A stretch of 57,785 nucleotides of DNA from an uncultured Verrucomicrobiales bacterium (GCA_937922595.1 CALAIY010000098.1:1-57785), one strand, 5' to 3'. Numbered from the stretch's first letter, positions 16,338-26,103 are shown. Notes: generated by a model from the sequence alone, not told the origin. Numbers and translations: made by a program.

Positions 16338-16813
16338 CCACCGTCGGAATCATCACCATCTCAGACCGCGCTTCCGCCGGTGAATACGAAGACCTGGGAG
16401 GGCCCGCCGTCCGCGAAGCGTGCACCGGCTACGGCTGGGAAACACTGGCCGAAGCAACGGTCCCCGATGATCTCCAGAAAATCCAAGATACAATAAACGC
16501 CTTCGAAGCCCGTGGTATCGGATTAATCCTCACAACAGGTGGCACCGGCATCGCCGAGCGCGACGTCACCCCCGAAGCGATCCGCGGTATCATGCGTCTT
16601 GAGATCCCCGGCTTCGGCGAAGTCATGCGCGCAAGATCAATGGAGATCACGGCCAACGCGCTAATCTCACGAAGCCTCGGTGCATTGGTTGGACGCTCGC
16701 TGGTGATTGCCTTGCCGGGGAAACCTACCGGTGCGGTGGAATGCTTGGGGTTTGTTCACGGTGCCGTGGAGCATTCCGTGAAATTGGCGCAGCGGGTGCC
16801 TACTTCGTGCTAG
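16334..16813 (+). CDS. MogA/MoaB-family molybdopterin adenylyltransferase
   Basis: A 159-residue MoCF-domain protein that activates molybdopterin by adenylation before metal insertion. Motifs: GIITISDRASAGEYEDLGGP at the start, LTTGGTGIAERDVTPEA (nucleotide-binding Asp) in the middle, and ALPGKPTGAVECL near the end. MogA and MoaB are hard to separate by sequence alone. MoaD, MoaE and MoeA are not in the window. Its stop overlaps the stop of the convergent vapC. Confidence 0.93.
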   Translation: MTTVGIITISDRASAGEYEDLGGPAVREACTGYGWETLAEATVPDDLQKIQDTINAFEARGIGLILTTGGTGIAERDVTPEAIRGIMRLEIPGFGEVMRARSMEITANALISRSLGALVGRSLVIALPGKPTGAVECLGFVHGAVEHSVKLAQRVPTSC

Positions 16814-17241
16814 ATCACGCAAAGATTAACTTGCTTCGCAAGGGTATTCTGGCGCTGATCAAAGCTTAGAAAATCTTCAATCTGTAGACTCAAACACAGC
16901 CCTATGTGGACGACGTCCAAGCTACGACATTCCACGTTCCTAGCCTCCTTCGCCGCGAGTTCAGTGCTTTCACTCCACACATCATTCCAATCAATCACAG
17001 GTGTCTTAAAGATGGATGATCCAGAACGTTGCTTCCGAACATCGGCATAGACAGCATCGGCCTGCTCTCGATCAGTCGCACCGCGCCTCACCCTTGATTC
17101 GAGAGCAGTCGTAAATTCGAGTTCATGCCAGCGCGTCCACACCAATGACACAGATATATTTTTTGCGCGCTCAAATGCCTCCTCGGAATTTGAATCTAGA
17201 ATGTAGAGGCTGAGCAAGAAGCTCGTATCGCAATAAATCAT
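16810..17241 (-). CDS. VapC-type PIN-domain toxin
   Basis: A 143-residue PIN ribonuclease. The acidic metal-binding residues are Asp5 (MIYCDTSF), Glu40 or Glu42 (WHELEF), Asp109 (SLDVVHIG) and Asp128 (FLSFD). ATG 17241 is preferred: it directly follows the antitoxin stop (TAA-G-ATG), whereas the upstream ATG at 17262 would lie inside it. With the antitoxin it forms a type II toxin-antitoxin module. Confidence 0.88.
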   Translation of the reverse strand: MIYCDTSFLLSLYILDSNSEEAFERAKNISVSLVWTRWHELEFTTALESRVRRGATDREQADAVYADVRKQRSGSSIFKTPVIDWNDVWSESTELAAKEARNVECRSLDVVHIGLCLSLQIEDFLSFDQRQNTLAKQVNLCVI

Positions 17242-17242
17242 C

Positions 17243-17491
17243 TTACCGGTCGCTCGCATCACGGAGGCGTATGACCTCGTTGGCTAAATCGGTGGGCTTA
17301 TCAGTTCCAAGTGAAGCCTGGATCGCGCGGAAGTCCGGCATGACAACCATCTCGGGTTCTGGTTCATCGTATGGCACGAGCTTGATTACCCTTTTTCCAC
17401 GTCGCGTGATGACCACTTCTTCACCTGCCTCGACTTCCAGGACCAGGCGGCTCAAATGGTGCTGGGCTTCTCGGAGCGTGCTTACCTTCAT
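17243..17491 (-). CDS. Phd/YefM-type antitoxin
   Basis: An 82-residue antitoxin beginning MKVSTLREAQHHLSRLV with EEVVITRRGKRVIKLVPY, the characteristic Phd/YefM DNA-binding N-terminal domain. The C-terminal tail should wrap the VapC toxin. An earlier in-frame GTG/ATG would start at 17554, but the ATG at 17491 matches the family. Probably autoregulated with vapC. Confidence 0.87.
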   Translation of the reverse strand: MKVSTLREAQHHLSRLVLEVEAGEEVVITRRGKRVIKLVPYDEPEPEMVVMPDFRAIQASLGTDKPTDLANEVIRLRDASDR

Positions 17492-17534
17492 TGTTTCACA
17501 ATATGTTACACATTTCATTCGGTAGCAACTCCAC

Positions 17535-17572
17535 AAAAAAGCCCCCGCCCGCAAACGCGGACGGGGGCTTTT
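17535..17572 (-). terminator. Terminator of tkt
   Basis: Twelve-base GC stem 17541-17552 with 17557-17568 (one mismatch), AAAC loop, and a T6 run on the minus strand (17540-17535). Four T on the plus strand make weak bidirectionality possible. Confidence 0.92.
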
Positions 17573-17582
17573 CGTGATTCGA

Positions 17583-19556
17583 TTACGCGAGGCCTTTTAC
17601 GGTCTTCACGACGTTTGCAGCAGTCATGCCGAGTTCTTCCATTACCAGGTTGCCTGGTGCGGAGATACCGAAGCGGTCGATGCCGATGACGGTGCTGGCA
17701 TACTTATACCAGAGACCGGAGACACCGGCTTCGATGGCGACGCGCTTGGTGCACTCCGCAGGGAGAACCTCCGCTTTGTAGCTATCGGACTGGCGGTCGA
17801 AGCGCTCCATGCAGGGGACGGAGACGACGCGGGTGCCGGCGCCGAGTTCCTTAGCTGCGTCGACTGCGTGCTGAAGCTCTGAGCCGGTAGCAAGCAAGAT
17901 TGTCTCAAGTGTAGCGGTCTCTTTTACGAGCGTGTATGCTCCGCGGAAGACGCCTTCGCGACGCTCTTTGGCGGTGCAGCTATTCTGCGCGGGCATTCCC
18001 TGGCGGCTGAGTGCGAGGAGCGTAGGACCTTCGGTGCGCTGAGCAGCTGCGGCGAAGGCTCCGGCGGTTTCCTCGGCATCGCCGGGGCGGATCACATCGA
18101 GACCTGGGATGACGCGGAGGCCGGAAACGGTTTCCACCGGCTGGTGGGTCGGTCCGTCTTCTCCGACGCCTACGGAATCGTGGGTGAAGATATAGACGAC
18201 TGGAAGTCCCGAGAGCGCGGCGAGGCGGATCGAGGGGCGAAGGTAATCAGCGAAGACGAGGAAGGTCGCATTCGATGGGCGGAAGAGGCCATCATAGGCG
18301 ATACCATTGCTGATCGCGCCCATGGCGTGCTCGCGAATTCCGTACCAGATGTTTTTACCTGCGTAGTTATCGGAGCCCCAGTCGCCACCGTTTTTGATGT
18401 AGTTCTTCGTGGAGCCGTAGAGGTCTGCGGAGCCGGTGATGAAGTGAGGGATCTGCTCGGCGATGCTCTGGATCACCTCACCGCCAGCGGCGCGGGTGGC
18501 AGGAGCGGCGTCTTCAGGGAAGGTCGGGATTGTATCGATAAGGTCGCTCGGGACGACGCCGGCGATGCCATTGGCAAGCTCTTCGGCGAGCTTGGGATTG
18601 GCGGCTTTCCATGCATCGAACTTCGTCTGCCACTCGCCATAAGCGGAGAGAAGCGCAGCTTTTTTCTCAGCGAAGAAGGAGCGGACTTCGTCCGAAACGG
18701 TGAATGTCTCAGCGGGGAGGCCGAGGTGCGTGTGAGCTTCTGCTTGAAACTTAGCGCCACCTTCGCCGTGGGCAGCAGCTTTACCGGCGACCTCGGGGAT
18801 TCCGCGACCGATCTCGGTCTTAGCGATGATGAGCTTTGGCTTGCCGTTATCATCCGATTTGGCTTTGGCCATTGCGGAGGCTACGGCGTCCATGTCGTGC
18901 CCATCGATCTGGACGACATCGAAACCGTATGCTTCGTAGCGGGCGGCGACGTCTTCGGACTGAGTGCGATCCGCCATGGCGTCGAGGGTGACGTCGTTTG
19001 AATCGTAGATGAGGATGAGGTTATCGAGCTTATTGTGTCCGGCGAAGGAGCTGGCTTCGGAGGCGATACCTTCCTGCATGCAGCCATCACCAAAGATAGC
19101 GATGGTGTGCGAATCAAAGATGGTGTGATCGGCAGTATTGAATTTCGCTCCAGCGATTTTCTGGCTCATGGCGAATCCCACGGCGTTGCCAATTCCCTGC
19201 CCGAGTGGACCGGTGGTGGATTCTACGCCGGGAGTTTCAAAGTTTTCCGGGTGTCCGGGGGTGCCAGATTCGTGCTGACGGAAGTTTTTCAGCTGATCCA
19301 TCGTGAGCTGATATCCGCTGAGGTGAAGCCAGGTGTAGATAAACATCGAGCCGTGGCCGGCGGAGAGGACGAAGCGATCACGATTGATCCACTTCGGGGC
19401 TTCAGGATTGTAGCTGAGGGCTTCGCCCCAAAGGACGGCACCAATATCGGCGCAGCCGAGAGGGAGACCGAGGTGGCCGGAGGAGCAGGCATGTACCGCG
19501 TCGATCGCGATCCCACGAGCCTGATTGGCAGCGTTTTGGAGGGTATTTTTGTTCAT
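17583..19556 (-). CDS. tkt: Transketolase
   Basis: A TPP-dependent enzyme of 657 residues moving two-carbon units between sugar phosphates in the pentose phosphate pathway. It has the N-terminal [16 protein letters not shown], the TPP motif GDGCMQEG...[13 protein letters not shown], the pyrimidine-domain catalytic Glu in [12 protein letters not shown], and [16 protein letters not shown]. rpe, the neighbouring step of the same pathway, is at 25.4 kb. Confidence 0.97.
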   Translation of the reverse strand: MNKNTLQNAANQARGIAIDAVHACSSGHLGLPLGCADIGAVLWGEALSYNPEAPKWINRDRFVLSAGHGSMFIYTWLHLSGYQLTMDQLKNFRQHESGTPGHPENFETPGVESTTGPLGQGIGNAVGFAMSQKIAGAKFNTADHTIFDSHTIAIFGDGCMQEGIASEASSFAGHNKLDNLILIYDSNDVTLDAMADRTQSEDVAARYEAYGFDVVQIDGHDMDAVASAMAKAKSDDNGKPKLIIAKTEIGRGIPEVAGKAAAHGEGGAKFQAEAHTHLGLPAETFTVSDEVRSFFAEKKAALLSAYGEWQTKFDAWKAANPKLAEELANGIAGVVPSDLIDTIPTFPEDAAPATRAAGGEVIQSIAEQIPHFITGSADLYGSTKNYIKNGGDWGSDNYAGKNIWYGIREHAMGAISNGIAYDGLFRPSNATFLVFADYLRPSIRLAALSGLPVVYIFTHDSVGVGEDGPTHQPVETVSGLRVIPGLDVIRPGDAEETAGAFAAAAQRTEGPTLLALSRQGMPAQNSCTAKERREGVFRGAYTLVKETATLETILLATGSELQHAVDAAKELGAGTRVVSVPCMERFDRQSDSYKAEVLPAECTKRVAIEAGVSGLWYKYASTVIGIDRFGISAPGNLVMEELGMTAANVVKTVKGLA

Positions 19557-19667
19557 CGTAATAAAAGGGAAATTTTGGAAAATTGTCGCTCAATCGCGAC
19601 TGTTTTGTTACCGTTTGGCGGGAGGAGGGTCAAGGAGCGGTTCCATAGGGGGGGCTGGGGGCTGATT

Positions 19668-21578
19668 TCACTTTCCCTCCGCCGCGACACGCACAGCCTC
19701 CAGCATTTCCCAGCGTTCGTAGAGCGCCTGGATCGCCGTGCGTTTTTGCTCAAGATCATCACCGAGTGCGGAAAGGCGTGCGGCGTTTTCGATAATGAAT
19801 TGCTGATCGCTGAGCTGCGCTTCAAGCGCATCGGCCTCGGCTTCAGCGGCGAGAATGATCTCCTCCATCCCGGCAAGCTCGGTGGTTTCCTTATAGGTGA
19901 GCTTGCGGACTCGCTCAGCTTTGGCGGCGGGAGGCGTCGATTTTTTCGAGGACGGTTTCGCCGCTGCCGCGGAAACTGCCCGGTTCCGCTCGGCGCGCTT
20001 TTGGATGTAGTATGAATAATTCCCCTCCTGCACGAAAACGCGGCCATCGCCCTCAAAGGAAACGATTCGGTCGCACACGCGATCAAGGAAATAGCGGTCG
20101 TGTGAGACCACCACGGTGCTGCCGGTGAAATTCACCACGGCCTCTTCGAGGACGCGCAGAGTCTGGAGATCAAGGTCGTTGGTCGGCTCGTCGAGCACGA
20201 GGAAGTTTCCGCCGCGGCGGAGGATCTTGGCGAGAAGGACGCGGTTTTTTTCGCCGCCGGAAAGGTGCTCGATGCGGTCGTTGATTCGATCATCTGTAAA
20301 AAGGAAGCGCTTCAGGTAACTGCGCACAGAGAGCCGCTCAGCTCCGAACTGCACGTATTCCTGTTTTCCTGCCACTTCATCGATTACACTTTTCTCAGGA
20401 TCCAGCTGGACGCGGCTCTGATCCACGTAATTGAACTCGGTGCGTTTCCCGATCGTCACGCTCCCTGCGTCGGGCTTGTGATCGCCCATGATCGTGCGCA
20501 GGAGCGTCGTTTTCCCCATGCCATTACGCCCAAGCACGCCGGTGCACTGCCCTGCCTCGAAGGTAAGATCGAGACCATAAAAAAGCGGCTTCCCTGCAAT
20601 ACTACCCGTCACTTCTTCGAGATCTACGACGACGTTCCCGAGCTGTGGAGCAGGCGGGATGATGAGATTCATATCGAGTTCCTTCTCGGGAGCTGCGATA
20701 TTTTTTACTGCGTAGAAGTTATCAATCCTTGAGCGTTGCTTCGTGCCGCGCGCCTTCACCCCGGCGCGCACCCATTCAATCTCCCTTTTCAAGAAACGCT
20801 GCCGCTTGCCCTCCACGGCTTCGGCCTGTTCCTGCCGCGCCGCCTTCGCCACGAGGTAATCCGAATAATTTCCGTCGTGCGAGTAGCAACGACCTCCAGA
20901 AATTTCGACGATTCGGGTAGCAATGTGATCCAAGAAATAGCGGTCGTGCGTCACCACGAGACACGCGCTAGATGAAGCGGCAAGATAAGTCTCAAGCCAA
21001 TTAATCGATTCTGCATCGAGGTGGTTCGTAGGCTCATCAAGCACAAGAAGATCCGGTGAAGAGACAAGCGCTCGAGCCAAGGCGACACGGCGCTTTTCCC
21101 CACCAGAAAGCTGAGCCACCGAGCGCGCCGCAGGAGGCGTGCCGAGCGCACGCATCACGGTATCTATCCGAGCATCAAGATTCCACCCATCCACCTGCTC
21201 GATCTGATGCCCGAGATCATCCAGCGCCTCCGGCGAAACTGATGAGTCATTCTCGTAGGTATCCATCAACGCGATGATCGATGCCGCCCCGGCACGAACA
21301 TTCGCAAGCACATCCGCAGTTTCATCCAGCTCAAACGTCTGCGGGAGGTATCCCACCACAAGCTTCTGCCGATAAGCAAGCTCTCCCGAATCCGGCACTT
21401 CTTCTCGCGCCACCATCTTGAGGAAACTCGATTTCCCGCACCCATTGCGTCCCACAAGCCCCACTTTTTCGCCAGGATTCACCGCGAGCGTCGCGCCATC
21501 GAGGATCACTTGGTTTCCGAAAGAGAGGGTGAGTTGCGAAGCGGAGAAAAGCGCGCTGGTTGCGGAGGTGTCGGCCAT
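19668..21578 (-). CDS. ABC-F family ATPase, Uup type
   Basis: A soluble tandem ATPase (636 residues) of the ABC-F class, which acts on ribosomes. The first NBD has Walker A GLVGRNGCGKSS and signature LSGGEKRRVALA; the second has GVLGRNGMGKTT and LSGGEKNRVLLA. The C-terminal segment RKLTYKETTELAGMEEII followed by a coiled coil is the Uup-type extension, known to bind DNA/ribosome in E. coli Uup. No membrane segment. 111 bases upstream of tkt. Confidence 0.93.
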   Translation of the reverse strand: MADTSATSALFSASQLTLSFGNQVILDGATLAVNPGEKVGLVGRNGCGKSSFLKMVAREEVPDSGELAYRQKLVVGYLPQTFELDETADVLANVRAGAASIIALMDTYENDSSVSPEALDDLGHQIEQVDGWNLDARIDTVMRALGTPPAARSVAQLSGGEKRRVALARALVSSPDLLVLDEPTNHLDAESINWLETYLAASSSACLVVTHDRYFLDHIATRIVEISGGRCYSHDGNYSDYLVAKAARQEQAEAVEGKRQRFLKREIEWVRAGVKARGTKQRSRIDNFYAVKNIAAPEKELDMNLIIPPAPQLGNVVVDLEEVTGSIAGKPLFYGLDLTFEAGQCTGVLGRNGMGKTTLLRTIMGDHKPDAGSVTIGKRTEFNYVDQSRVQLDPEKSVIDEVAGKQEYVQFGAERLSVRSYLKRFLFTDDRINDRIEHLSGGEKNRVLLAKILRRGGNFLVLDEPTNDLDLQTLRVLEEAVVNFTGSTVVVSHDRYFLDRVCDRIVSFEGDGRVFVQEGNYSYYIQKRAERNRAVSAAAAKPSSKKSTPPAAKAERVRKLTYKETTELAGMEEIILAAEAEADALEAQLSDQQFIIENAARLSALGDDLEQKRTAIQALYERWEMLEAVRVAAEGK

Positions 21579-21786
21579 AGTAAATTTAAGCGGGCGCGAA
21601 CCCTAGCGCTGATGACCACACCTGCACCCTCTGATAATGCAACCCATCACCATTACCGCGAGATCTCGGGCAAATCCGCTCCCTCCCTTTATTTAAAGGC
21701 AGAAAACCGCCCCCCTCAGAGTCGCATTACTGATTTGCGGTTGATAAAATTTGAATATTGAGTATAATTCCCATAAATCAGTTGTT

Positions 21787-22437
21787 ATGCCCTCCCCTTT
21801 GAGACTTTCCATGTGCGCACTTCGCACCACAGCCTTCACGGCTATGGCGCTCTTGGTTGCCCATTCGGAAGCAGCGACGTTATCGACCACCTTCGGTTCG
21901 AATAACGGACAAAGCGGCAACATGTTCGATATCCTGACCAACAGCCAGGAAATCACACTCAACCAAATCGGCCTCAATATCCCAGCCGGAGTCTCCAACG
22001 GCACCTACCGAGTCTATTTCAAGCTCGGCACCCATGTGGGATCGGAAAACAACTCCGCCGCCTGGACGCTCCTGGATACGTTCACCGGCGTCAGCTCCGC
22101 AGGGAACAACACCCCCACCTTCGTCGATATCACCGACGTCGTCGTGCCAGCGAATACACGCATCTCGCTCTACCCCACCATCACGACCCCCAACTTTCTC
22201 GGCCTTCGCTACACCAACGGCACGGGCGTGGGCAACACAGCCTCAGCCAATGCCGATCTCACCATTTTCGAAGGCACCGGAAATAGCTTCGCCTTCGGTA
22301 GAAACTTCCGTCCCCGAGTCTGGAATGGCACCCTCGATTACACCGTCACTCCCGCCGCAGTTCCCGAGCCTGCCCGAGCAGGTCTCGCGCTCCTCGGCAT
22401 CCTCACCGCCGGCACCATCCGCCGCCGCAAGAAATAG
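21787..22437 (+). CDS. PEP-CTERM (VPEP) sorting-domain protein
   Basis: A 216-residue secreted protein: signal peptide to about residue 34 (ATLS follows), a beta-rich domain, and a C-terminal VPEP motif, hydrophobic helix and RRRKK tail. This tripartite end is the PEP-CTERM signal, recognised by exosortase and linked to export of surface or EPS-associated proteins. No exosortase gene is in the window. ATG 21787 is preferred over 21751 because the signal peptide follows directly; 21811 is also possible. Confidence 0.9.
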   Translation: MPSPLRLSMCALRTTAFTAMALLVAHSEAATLSTTFGSNNGQSGNMFDILTNSQEITLNQIGLNIPAGVSNGTYRVYFKLGTHVGSENNSAAWTLLDTFTGVSSAGNNTPTFVDITDVVVPANTRISLYPTITTPNFLGLRYTNGTGVGNTASANADLTIFEGTGNSFAFGRNFRPRVWNGTLDYTVTPAAVPEPARAGLALLGILTAGTIRRRKK

Positions 22438-22462
22438 GCTTCGGGCTTAGTTTTTCTTTTTT

Positions 22463-22500
22463 AAAAACCGCCGCCCTGGAATCTCCAGTGCGGCGTTTTT
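22463..22500. terminator. Terminator after the PEP-CTERM gene
   Basis: Stem CGCCGC 22469-22474 with GCGGCG 22490-22495 and inner CTGGA/TCCAG, flanked by A5 upstream and T5 downstream, so it could act on both strands. Confidence 0.85.
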
Positions 22501-22575
22501 CGTCTTAAAATATCCAAGACGAGCAGGGAAAAATGAGTCGTGGCATTCCCGAATCAACTGTAGATCCATCATCAT

Positions 22576-23616
22576 ATGCTGAAGCCGATTATTATCACAC
22601 TTCTCGCTGCGCTCACCGCAAGCACCTATGCCAGCCAGCTCAAGCCAGGCGAGCCCTTCGATTACCCATCTCAAGCGTTCTATCCAGATCGCTGGATAGA
22701 GAAAGAGCTCACAGCGCCCCTCTACCCATGGGTCGGTGAAGAAATCACCCTCCTCACCCCTGGAGACAAGCTCGATCCCAAAGTCATCAGCACCTTCGTA
22801 GGCCACCTTGATCGCGGTTGGAATCTTTACCGCGAAATTGTAGGGAAAAGCCCAAGAAAAAACAAACTCTACGCAGACACCTCCACCATTGCCATCATGC
22901 CCGCAGCTGGCCTCACCTGCGGCTATGGCTGTGGATATGTCGGCTCCACCGGCATTGAAATGACTGATTTTGATCGCCACTATAAAAACGCCAAGGCTGA
23001 TTCCGACCGTGTGCCCCACGCCTATTTCTACGAAATGGGCCGTAATTACTTCGTCTTTGGCAACCGCCACTCCTGCTTCACCACCGGCTTTGCCGTCTTC
23101 ATGCGCTACGTCTGCATCGACTCGCTCGAAATCAAAGACATCGATCTTAATACCCGGAAGACCATCGATAAAGCCATCTCTCTCTTCGAGAAAAACGACA
23201 TGACCTTCCTCGACGGCATGACCAATTTCGGAACACACGGGGACAAGGGCAACCGCCTCAAAGACTCTAGAGGCAGACAAATCGACCCCAGCGACCAAAA
23301 CGTCCTCTACGCCTCCCTCATGCTCCAGCTTCGCAAAGAATTCGGAGGCGACGACTTCGTGAAGCGCTTCTACCACGAACTCCACGACGCCCCATCCATC
23401 AGACCCAAAGACACCGCCACCGCGCGCCAGCAATGCCTTTCCTTGCTCGTATGCGCATCCATTGCCGCAGAAAAGAATCTTACAAAACGCTTCACTGAAA
23501 ATTGGAAGCTCCAGCTCGATCAACCAATAATCGATGCCCTCAACAAAATCGATTGGAGAATGGCCACCGCCAAAAAAGCCTTCAAGACCCTGGCCAAAGC
23601 ATCCCCAAAAGCCTGA
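22576..23616 (+). CDS. Secreted protein resembling a degenerate metallopeptidase, unknown
   Basis: A 346-residue protein with signal peptide (cleavage near residue 19). The region HAYFYEMGRNYFVFGNRHSC followed by FTTGFAVFMRYVC looks like a zinc-peptidase helix in which the expected HExxH has become YEMGR. A Gly/Cys-rich segment (GLTCGYGCGYVGSTGIEM) precedes it. I infer a gluzincin-like fold that may have lost catalysis. No named family recognised with certainty. Confidence 0.75.
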   Translation: MLKPIIITLLAALTASTYASQLKPGEPFDYPSQAFYPDRWIEKELTAPLYPWVGEEITLLTPGDKLDPKVISTFVGHLDRGWNLYREIVGKSPRKNKLYADTSTIAIMPAAGLTCGYGCGYVGSTGIEMTDFDRHYKNAKADSDRVPHAYFYEMGRNYFVFGNRHSCFTTGFAVFMRYVCIDSLEIKDIDLNTRKTIDKAISLFEKNDMTFLDGMTNFGTHGDKGNRLKDSRGRQIDPSDQNVLYASLMLQLRKEFGGDDFVKRFYHELHDAPSIRPKDTATARQQCLSLLVCASIAAEKNLTKRFTENWKLQLDQPIIDALNKIDWRMATAKKAFKTLAKASPKA

Positions 23617-23652
23617 TCCACCTACGCGACCTCAAGCTAGATCTTCAAAAAA

Positions 23653-23728
23653 TGGTGGAGCGTAGCGGAATCGAACCGCTGACCTCTTCAATGCCATTGA
23701 AGCGCTCTACCAACTGAGCTAACGCCCC
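23653..23728 (-). tRNA. tRNA-Ala (anticodon GGC)
   Basis: A 76-base cloverleaf on the minus strand. The acceptor stem GGGGCGT pairs with ACGCTCC, with one G-U pair. D arm, anticodon stem CTTCA/TGAAG with loop ATGGCAT (anticodon GGC), T arm GCGGTTCGATTCCGC, and an encoded CCA end. Free-standing, not in an rRNA operon. Confidence 0.97.
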
Positions 23729-23816
23729 GAAAAAATCGAAATTCTTTAGCCTTCGCGGGCTGGGGACGGCCATAATAACCGGTTTCCTCCCCTTGCCAAC
23801 AGAAATTGTAAACTCC

Positions 23817-24959
23817 ATGAAACTCACCACACTCGCCCTACTCGGCCTCGCACTCCCCCACCTCGCCCTGGCCGAGATGAATGTCTCCAGCACCCCTTAC
23901 GGCTCAATCCCAGGAGCCGGGGACGTCACCCAATGGACACTTTCAAATGGCGAAAACACCACCATCAAGCTCATCGATTTCGGTGCCACCATCACCCACA
24001 TCGAGATCCCCGATAAAAACGGAATCCCGGGCGATATCGTACTCGGCTTCGATACCATCGAAGGCTACACCAGCGAGCAAAACCCCTACTTCGGCTGCAC
24101 CCTAGGCCGCTACGCAAATCGCATCGCTAACGCACAATTCTCCCTCGAAGGCCAGACCTACACCCTCGCCGCAAATAATGGCCAGCACTCCCTCCACGGC
24201 GGAATGCGTGGTTTCGATAAACACATCTGGCAAGGTCGCCCCCTGAAGACCGGCCAAGGCGTCGGCGTCATCTTCACCCGCACCAGCCCCGACGGCGAAG
24301 AAGGTTTCCCCGGGAATCTTGAAGCAAGCGTCACCTACACCCTCCAGGACGACCGCTCACTCCGCGTCGATTACACCGCCAAGACGGATAAACCGACCGT
24401 CATCAGCCTCAGCAATCACAGCTACTTCAACCTCGAAGGACACAATACCGAAGGCGAAATCGGAGCCGGCCCCGGCACAGTGCTCGATCACCTCCTCAGC
24501 ATCCAGGCCAAGAAACTCACCGCCACCGATCCCCAAGCCATCCCCACCGGCCAATTCATCGACACCTCCGGCACCCCCTTCGATTTCCGCATGTCCAAAT
24601 CGGTCGGCCGCGATATCCAAGCGAAGCATCCCCTGCTCACCCAAAGCTCCGGCTACGACCACAATTTCGTCCTCAGCGGCACCCCCGGCGTCCTCCGCGC
24701 TGTCGCGAAACTCCGCGCCCCCCAAAGCGGACGCACCCTCGAAGTAATGACCACCGAGCCCGGCCTCCAACTCTACACCGCAAACCACCTCTCCGGCGTA
24801 AAAGGCAAATACGGCTGCACCTACAACAAACGCGACGCCCTCTGCCTCGAAACACAAAAATTCCCCGATTCCCCAAACCGCCCCGAATTCCCCACCGCAA
24901 CGCTGAAACCGGGGAAAACCTGGCGGAGCACCACCGTCTTCAAATTCGGGGCGAAATAG
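23817..24959 (+). CDS. Secreted aldose 1-epimerase (galactose mutarotase)
   Basis: A 380-residue mutarotase interconverting alpha and beta anomers of aldoses, here exported: signal peptide to about residue 19 (LALA cleavage). Family motifs: GRYANRIANA, HSLHGGMRGFDKHIW, LSNHSYFNL (catalytic His), the galactose-binding region SSGYDHNFVL, and CLETQKFPDSPNRPEFP with the catalytic Glu. A longer start at 23793 lacks a signal-peptide context. Periplasmic location suggests extracellular polysaccharide use. Confidence 0.93.
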   Translation: MKLTTLALLGLALPHLALAEMNVSSTPYGSIPGAGDVTQWTLSNGENTTIKLIDFGATITHIEIPDKNGIPGDIVLGFDTIEGYTSEQNPYFGCTLGRYANRIANAQFSLEGQTYTLAANNGQHSLHGGMRGFDKHIWQGRPLKTGQGVGVIFTRTSPDGEEGFPGNLEASVTYTLQDDRSLRVDYTAKTDKPTVISLSNHSYFNLEGHNTEGEIGAGPGTVLDHLLSIQAKKLTATDPQAIPTGQFIDTSGTPFDFRMSKSVGRDIQAKHPLLTQSSGYDHNFVLSGTPGVLRAVAKLRAPQSGRTLEVMTTEPGLQLYTANHLSGVKGKYGCTYNKRDALCLETQKFPDSPNRPEFPTATLKPGKTWRSTTVFKFGAK

Positions 24960-24986
24960 CCTACCCCAGCCGTCACGCCCCACCCG

Positions 24987-25345
24987 CTAACGCCACCGCC
25001 GGAAAAGCCTGGATGCCCTCAGCAAGCGGATAGTGCCGCTCACCATTGTAAACGACGGCTGGAGCTGCCGCATCATGAACGCCCCGGAAAGGATATCGAG
25101 ATACTTCCGGATCGTCGGAGCACTCACATCCAAAGAACGTGCGAGCTCTGCCGCATTGAGGTTTTGCCCGTGATAAAACGCCAGCATCTTCCAAAAACTC
25201 CCCATCGCGTGCTCCCCGACTTCACCGAGCGAAAACCCGCCCAACTCCACCGTCGCGATCCGCCCTGCGAGCGACTCCGAAGACTGCCGTAGAAGCTCGC
25301 GCGAAGCGCTCCCGAGAATCAGAAATTTAGCCCCGTTCGGCGAGC
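24987..25345 (-). pseudogene. Remnant of DUF4143-type AAA ATPase
   Basis: The minus strand reads KFLILGSASRELLRQSSESLAGRI, then VELGGFSL, then AELARSLDVSAPTIRKYLDILSGAFMMRQL without interruption. This is the middle of the AAA_14/DUF4143 ATPase family, whose members have a helix-turn-helix-like segment. The Walker A part is missing upstream and the C terminus degenerates near 25010. Truncated at both ends, so non-functional. Confidence 0.75.
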
Positions 25346-25353
25346 CCCCAACA

Positions 25354-25378
25354 AAATTTGGTGACAGTCACTAAATTT
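25354..25378. repeat. 25-bp near-perfect palindrome beside the ATPase remnant
   Basis: AAATTTGGTGAC-A-GTCACTAAATTT: 12-base arms with a single G-T mismatch. On the minus strand it follows rpe by about 55 bases and is trailed by a short T tract (25356-25353), so it may terminate rpe. It also marks the upstream edge of the truncated ATPase. Confidence 0.6.
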
Positions 25379-25431
25379 GTAAATCGAGAGCACAACTTTC
25401 AATTTGCACGCCCCTCACTCTCAACAATTCA

Positions 25432-26103
25432 CTACGCGCTCCGCAATGCGGAAACGGCAGCAGCCATGTCCGGCGCTTTGAAGGCGCTGGTGCCCGCTAC
25501 GAGGACGTTGGCTCCGTTTGCGGTGGCGGTTTTGGCGGTTTCGGCGCCGATGCCGCCGTCTACCTCGATGTGGTAGTGGTAGCCGTGTTTTTCGCGAGCG
25601 GCTTTGGCGGCGGCTACTTTGGGCATGGTCTCTTCCATGAAGGATTGGCCACCGAAGCCAGGGACTACGGTCATCACAAGAAGGAGATCAATCTGATCGA
25701 GGTAGGGCTCGACGTCCGCGAATGGAGTGGCGGGGTTTAGGGCGAGCCCTGCTTTGCAGCCTGCGGCGCGGATGCGCTTAAGTGTATCTGCCACATCGTG
25801 CTCAGCCTCTACGTGCACGGTAATATTATCCGATCCCGCTCCGATGAACCGATCGAGGAAATGATCGGGGCGAGAGATCATGAGATGGACGTCCAGGAAG
25901 ACGTCGTTGGTCTCATGAATGGTCTGAACGAAGGCGGGGCCGAAAGAGATATTGTCCACAAAGTGGCCGTCCATGACGTCCAGGTGCATCCAATCGGAGC
26001 CAGCGGTGATGGCGCGGCTGATCTCCTCATTGAGGCGAGACCAATCAGCGGCGAGCACGGAGGGAGCAATGATGCGAGCGGTCGGGTCGTCGTATTTAGG
26101 CAT
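25432..26103 (-). CDS. rpe: Ribulose-phosphate 3-epimerase
   Basis: A TIM-barrel enzyme (223 residues) interconverting ribulose 5-phosphate and xylulose 5-phosphate. Motifs: IAPSVLAADWSRL, HLDVMDGHFVDNISFGP (metal His and Asp), HLMI, VVPGFGGQSF, and EVDGGIGAETA. ATG 26103 is chosen; the TTG at 26136 would add an unusual tail. Divergent from tadA. Confidence 0.96.
   Translation of the reverse strand: MPKYDDPTARIIAPSVLAADWSRLNEEISRAITAGSDWMHLDVMDGHFVDNISFGPAFVQTIHETNDVFLDVHLMISRPDHFLDRFIGAGSDNITVHVEAEHDVADTLKRIRAAGCKAGLALNPATPFADVEPYLDQIDLLLVMTVVPGFGGQSFMEETMPKVAAAKAAREKHGYHYHIEVDGGIGAETAKTATANGANVLVAGTSAFKAPDMAAAVSALRSA

Noticed and set aside
16810-17491. Larger defence island around the VapC pair
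   Set aside because: Neighbours are housekeeping genes (mog, tkt); only the simple toxin-antitoxin pair is present.
22447-23523. 358-codon minus-strand frame
   Set aside because: It is opposite the signal-peptide-bearing gene at 22576-23616, which has normal protein composition.
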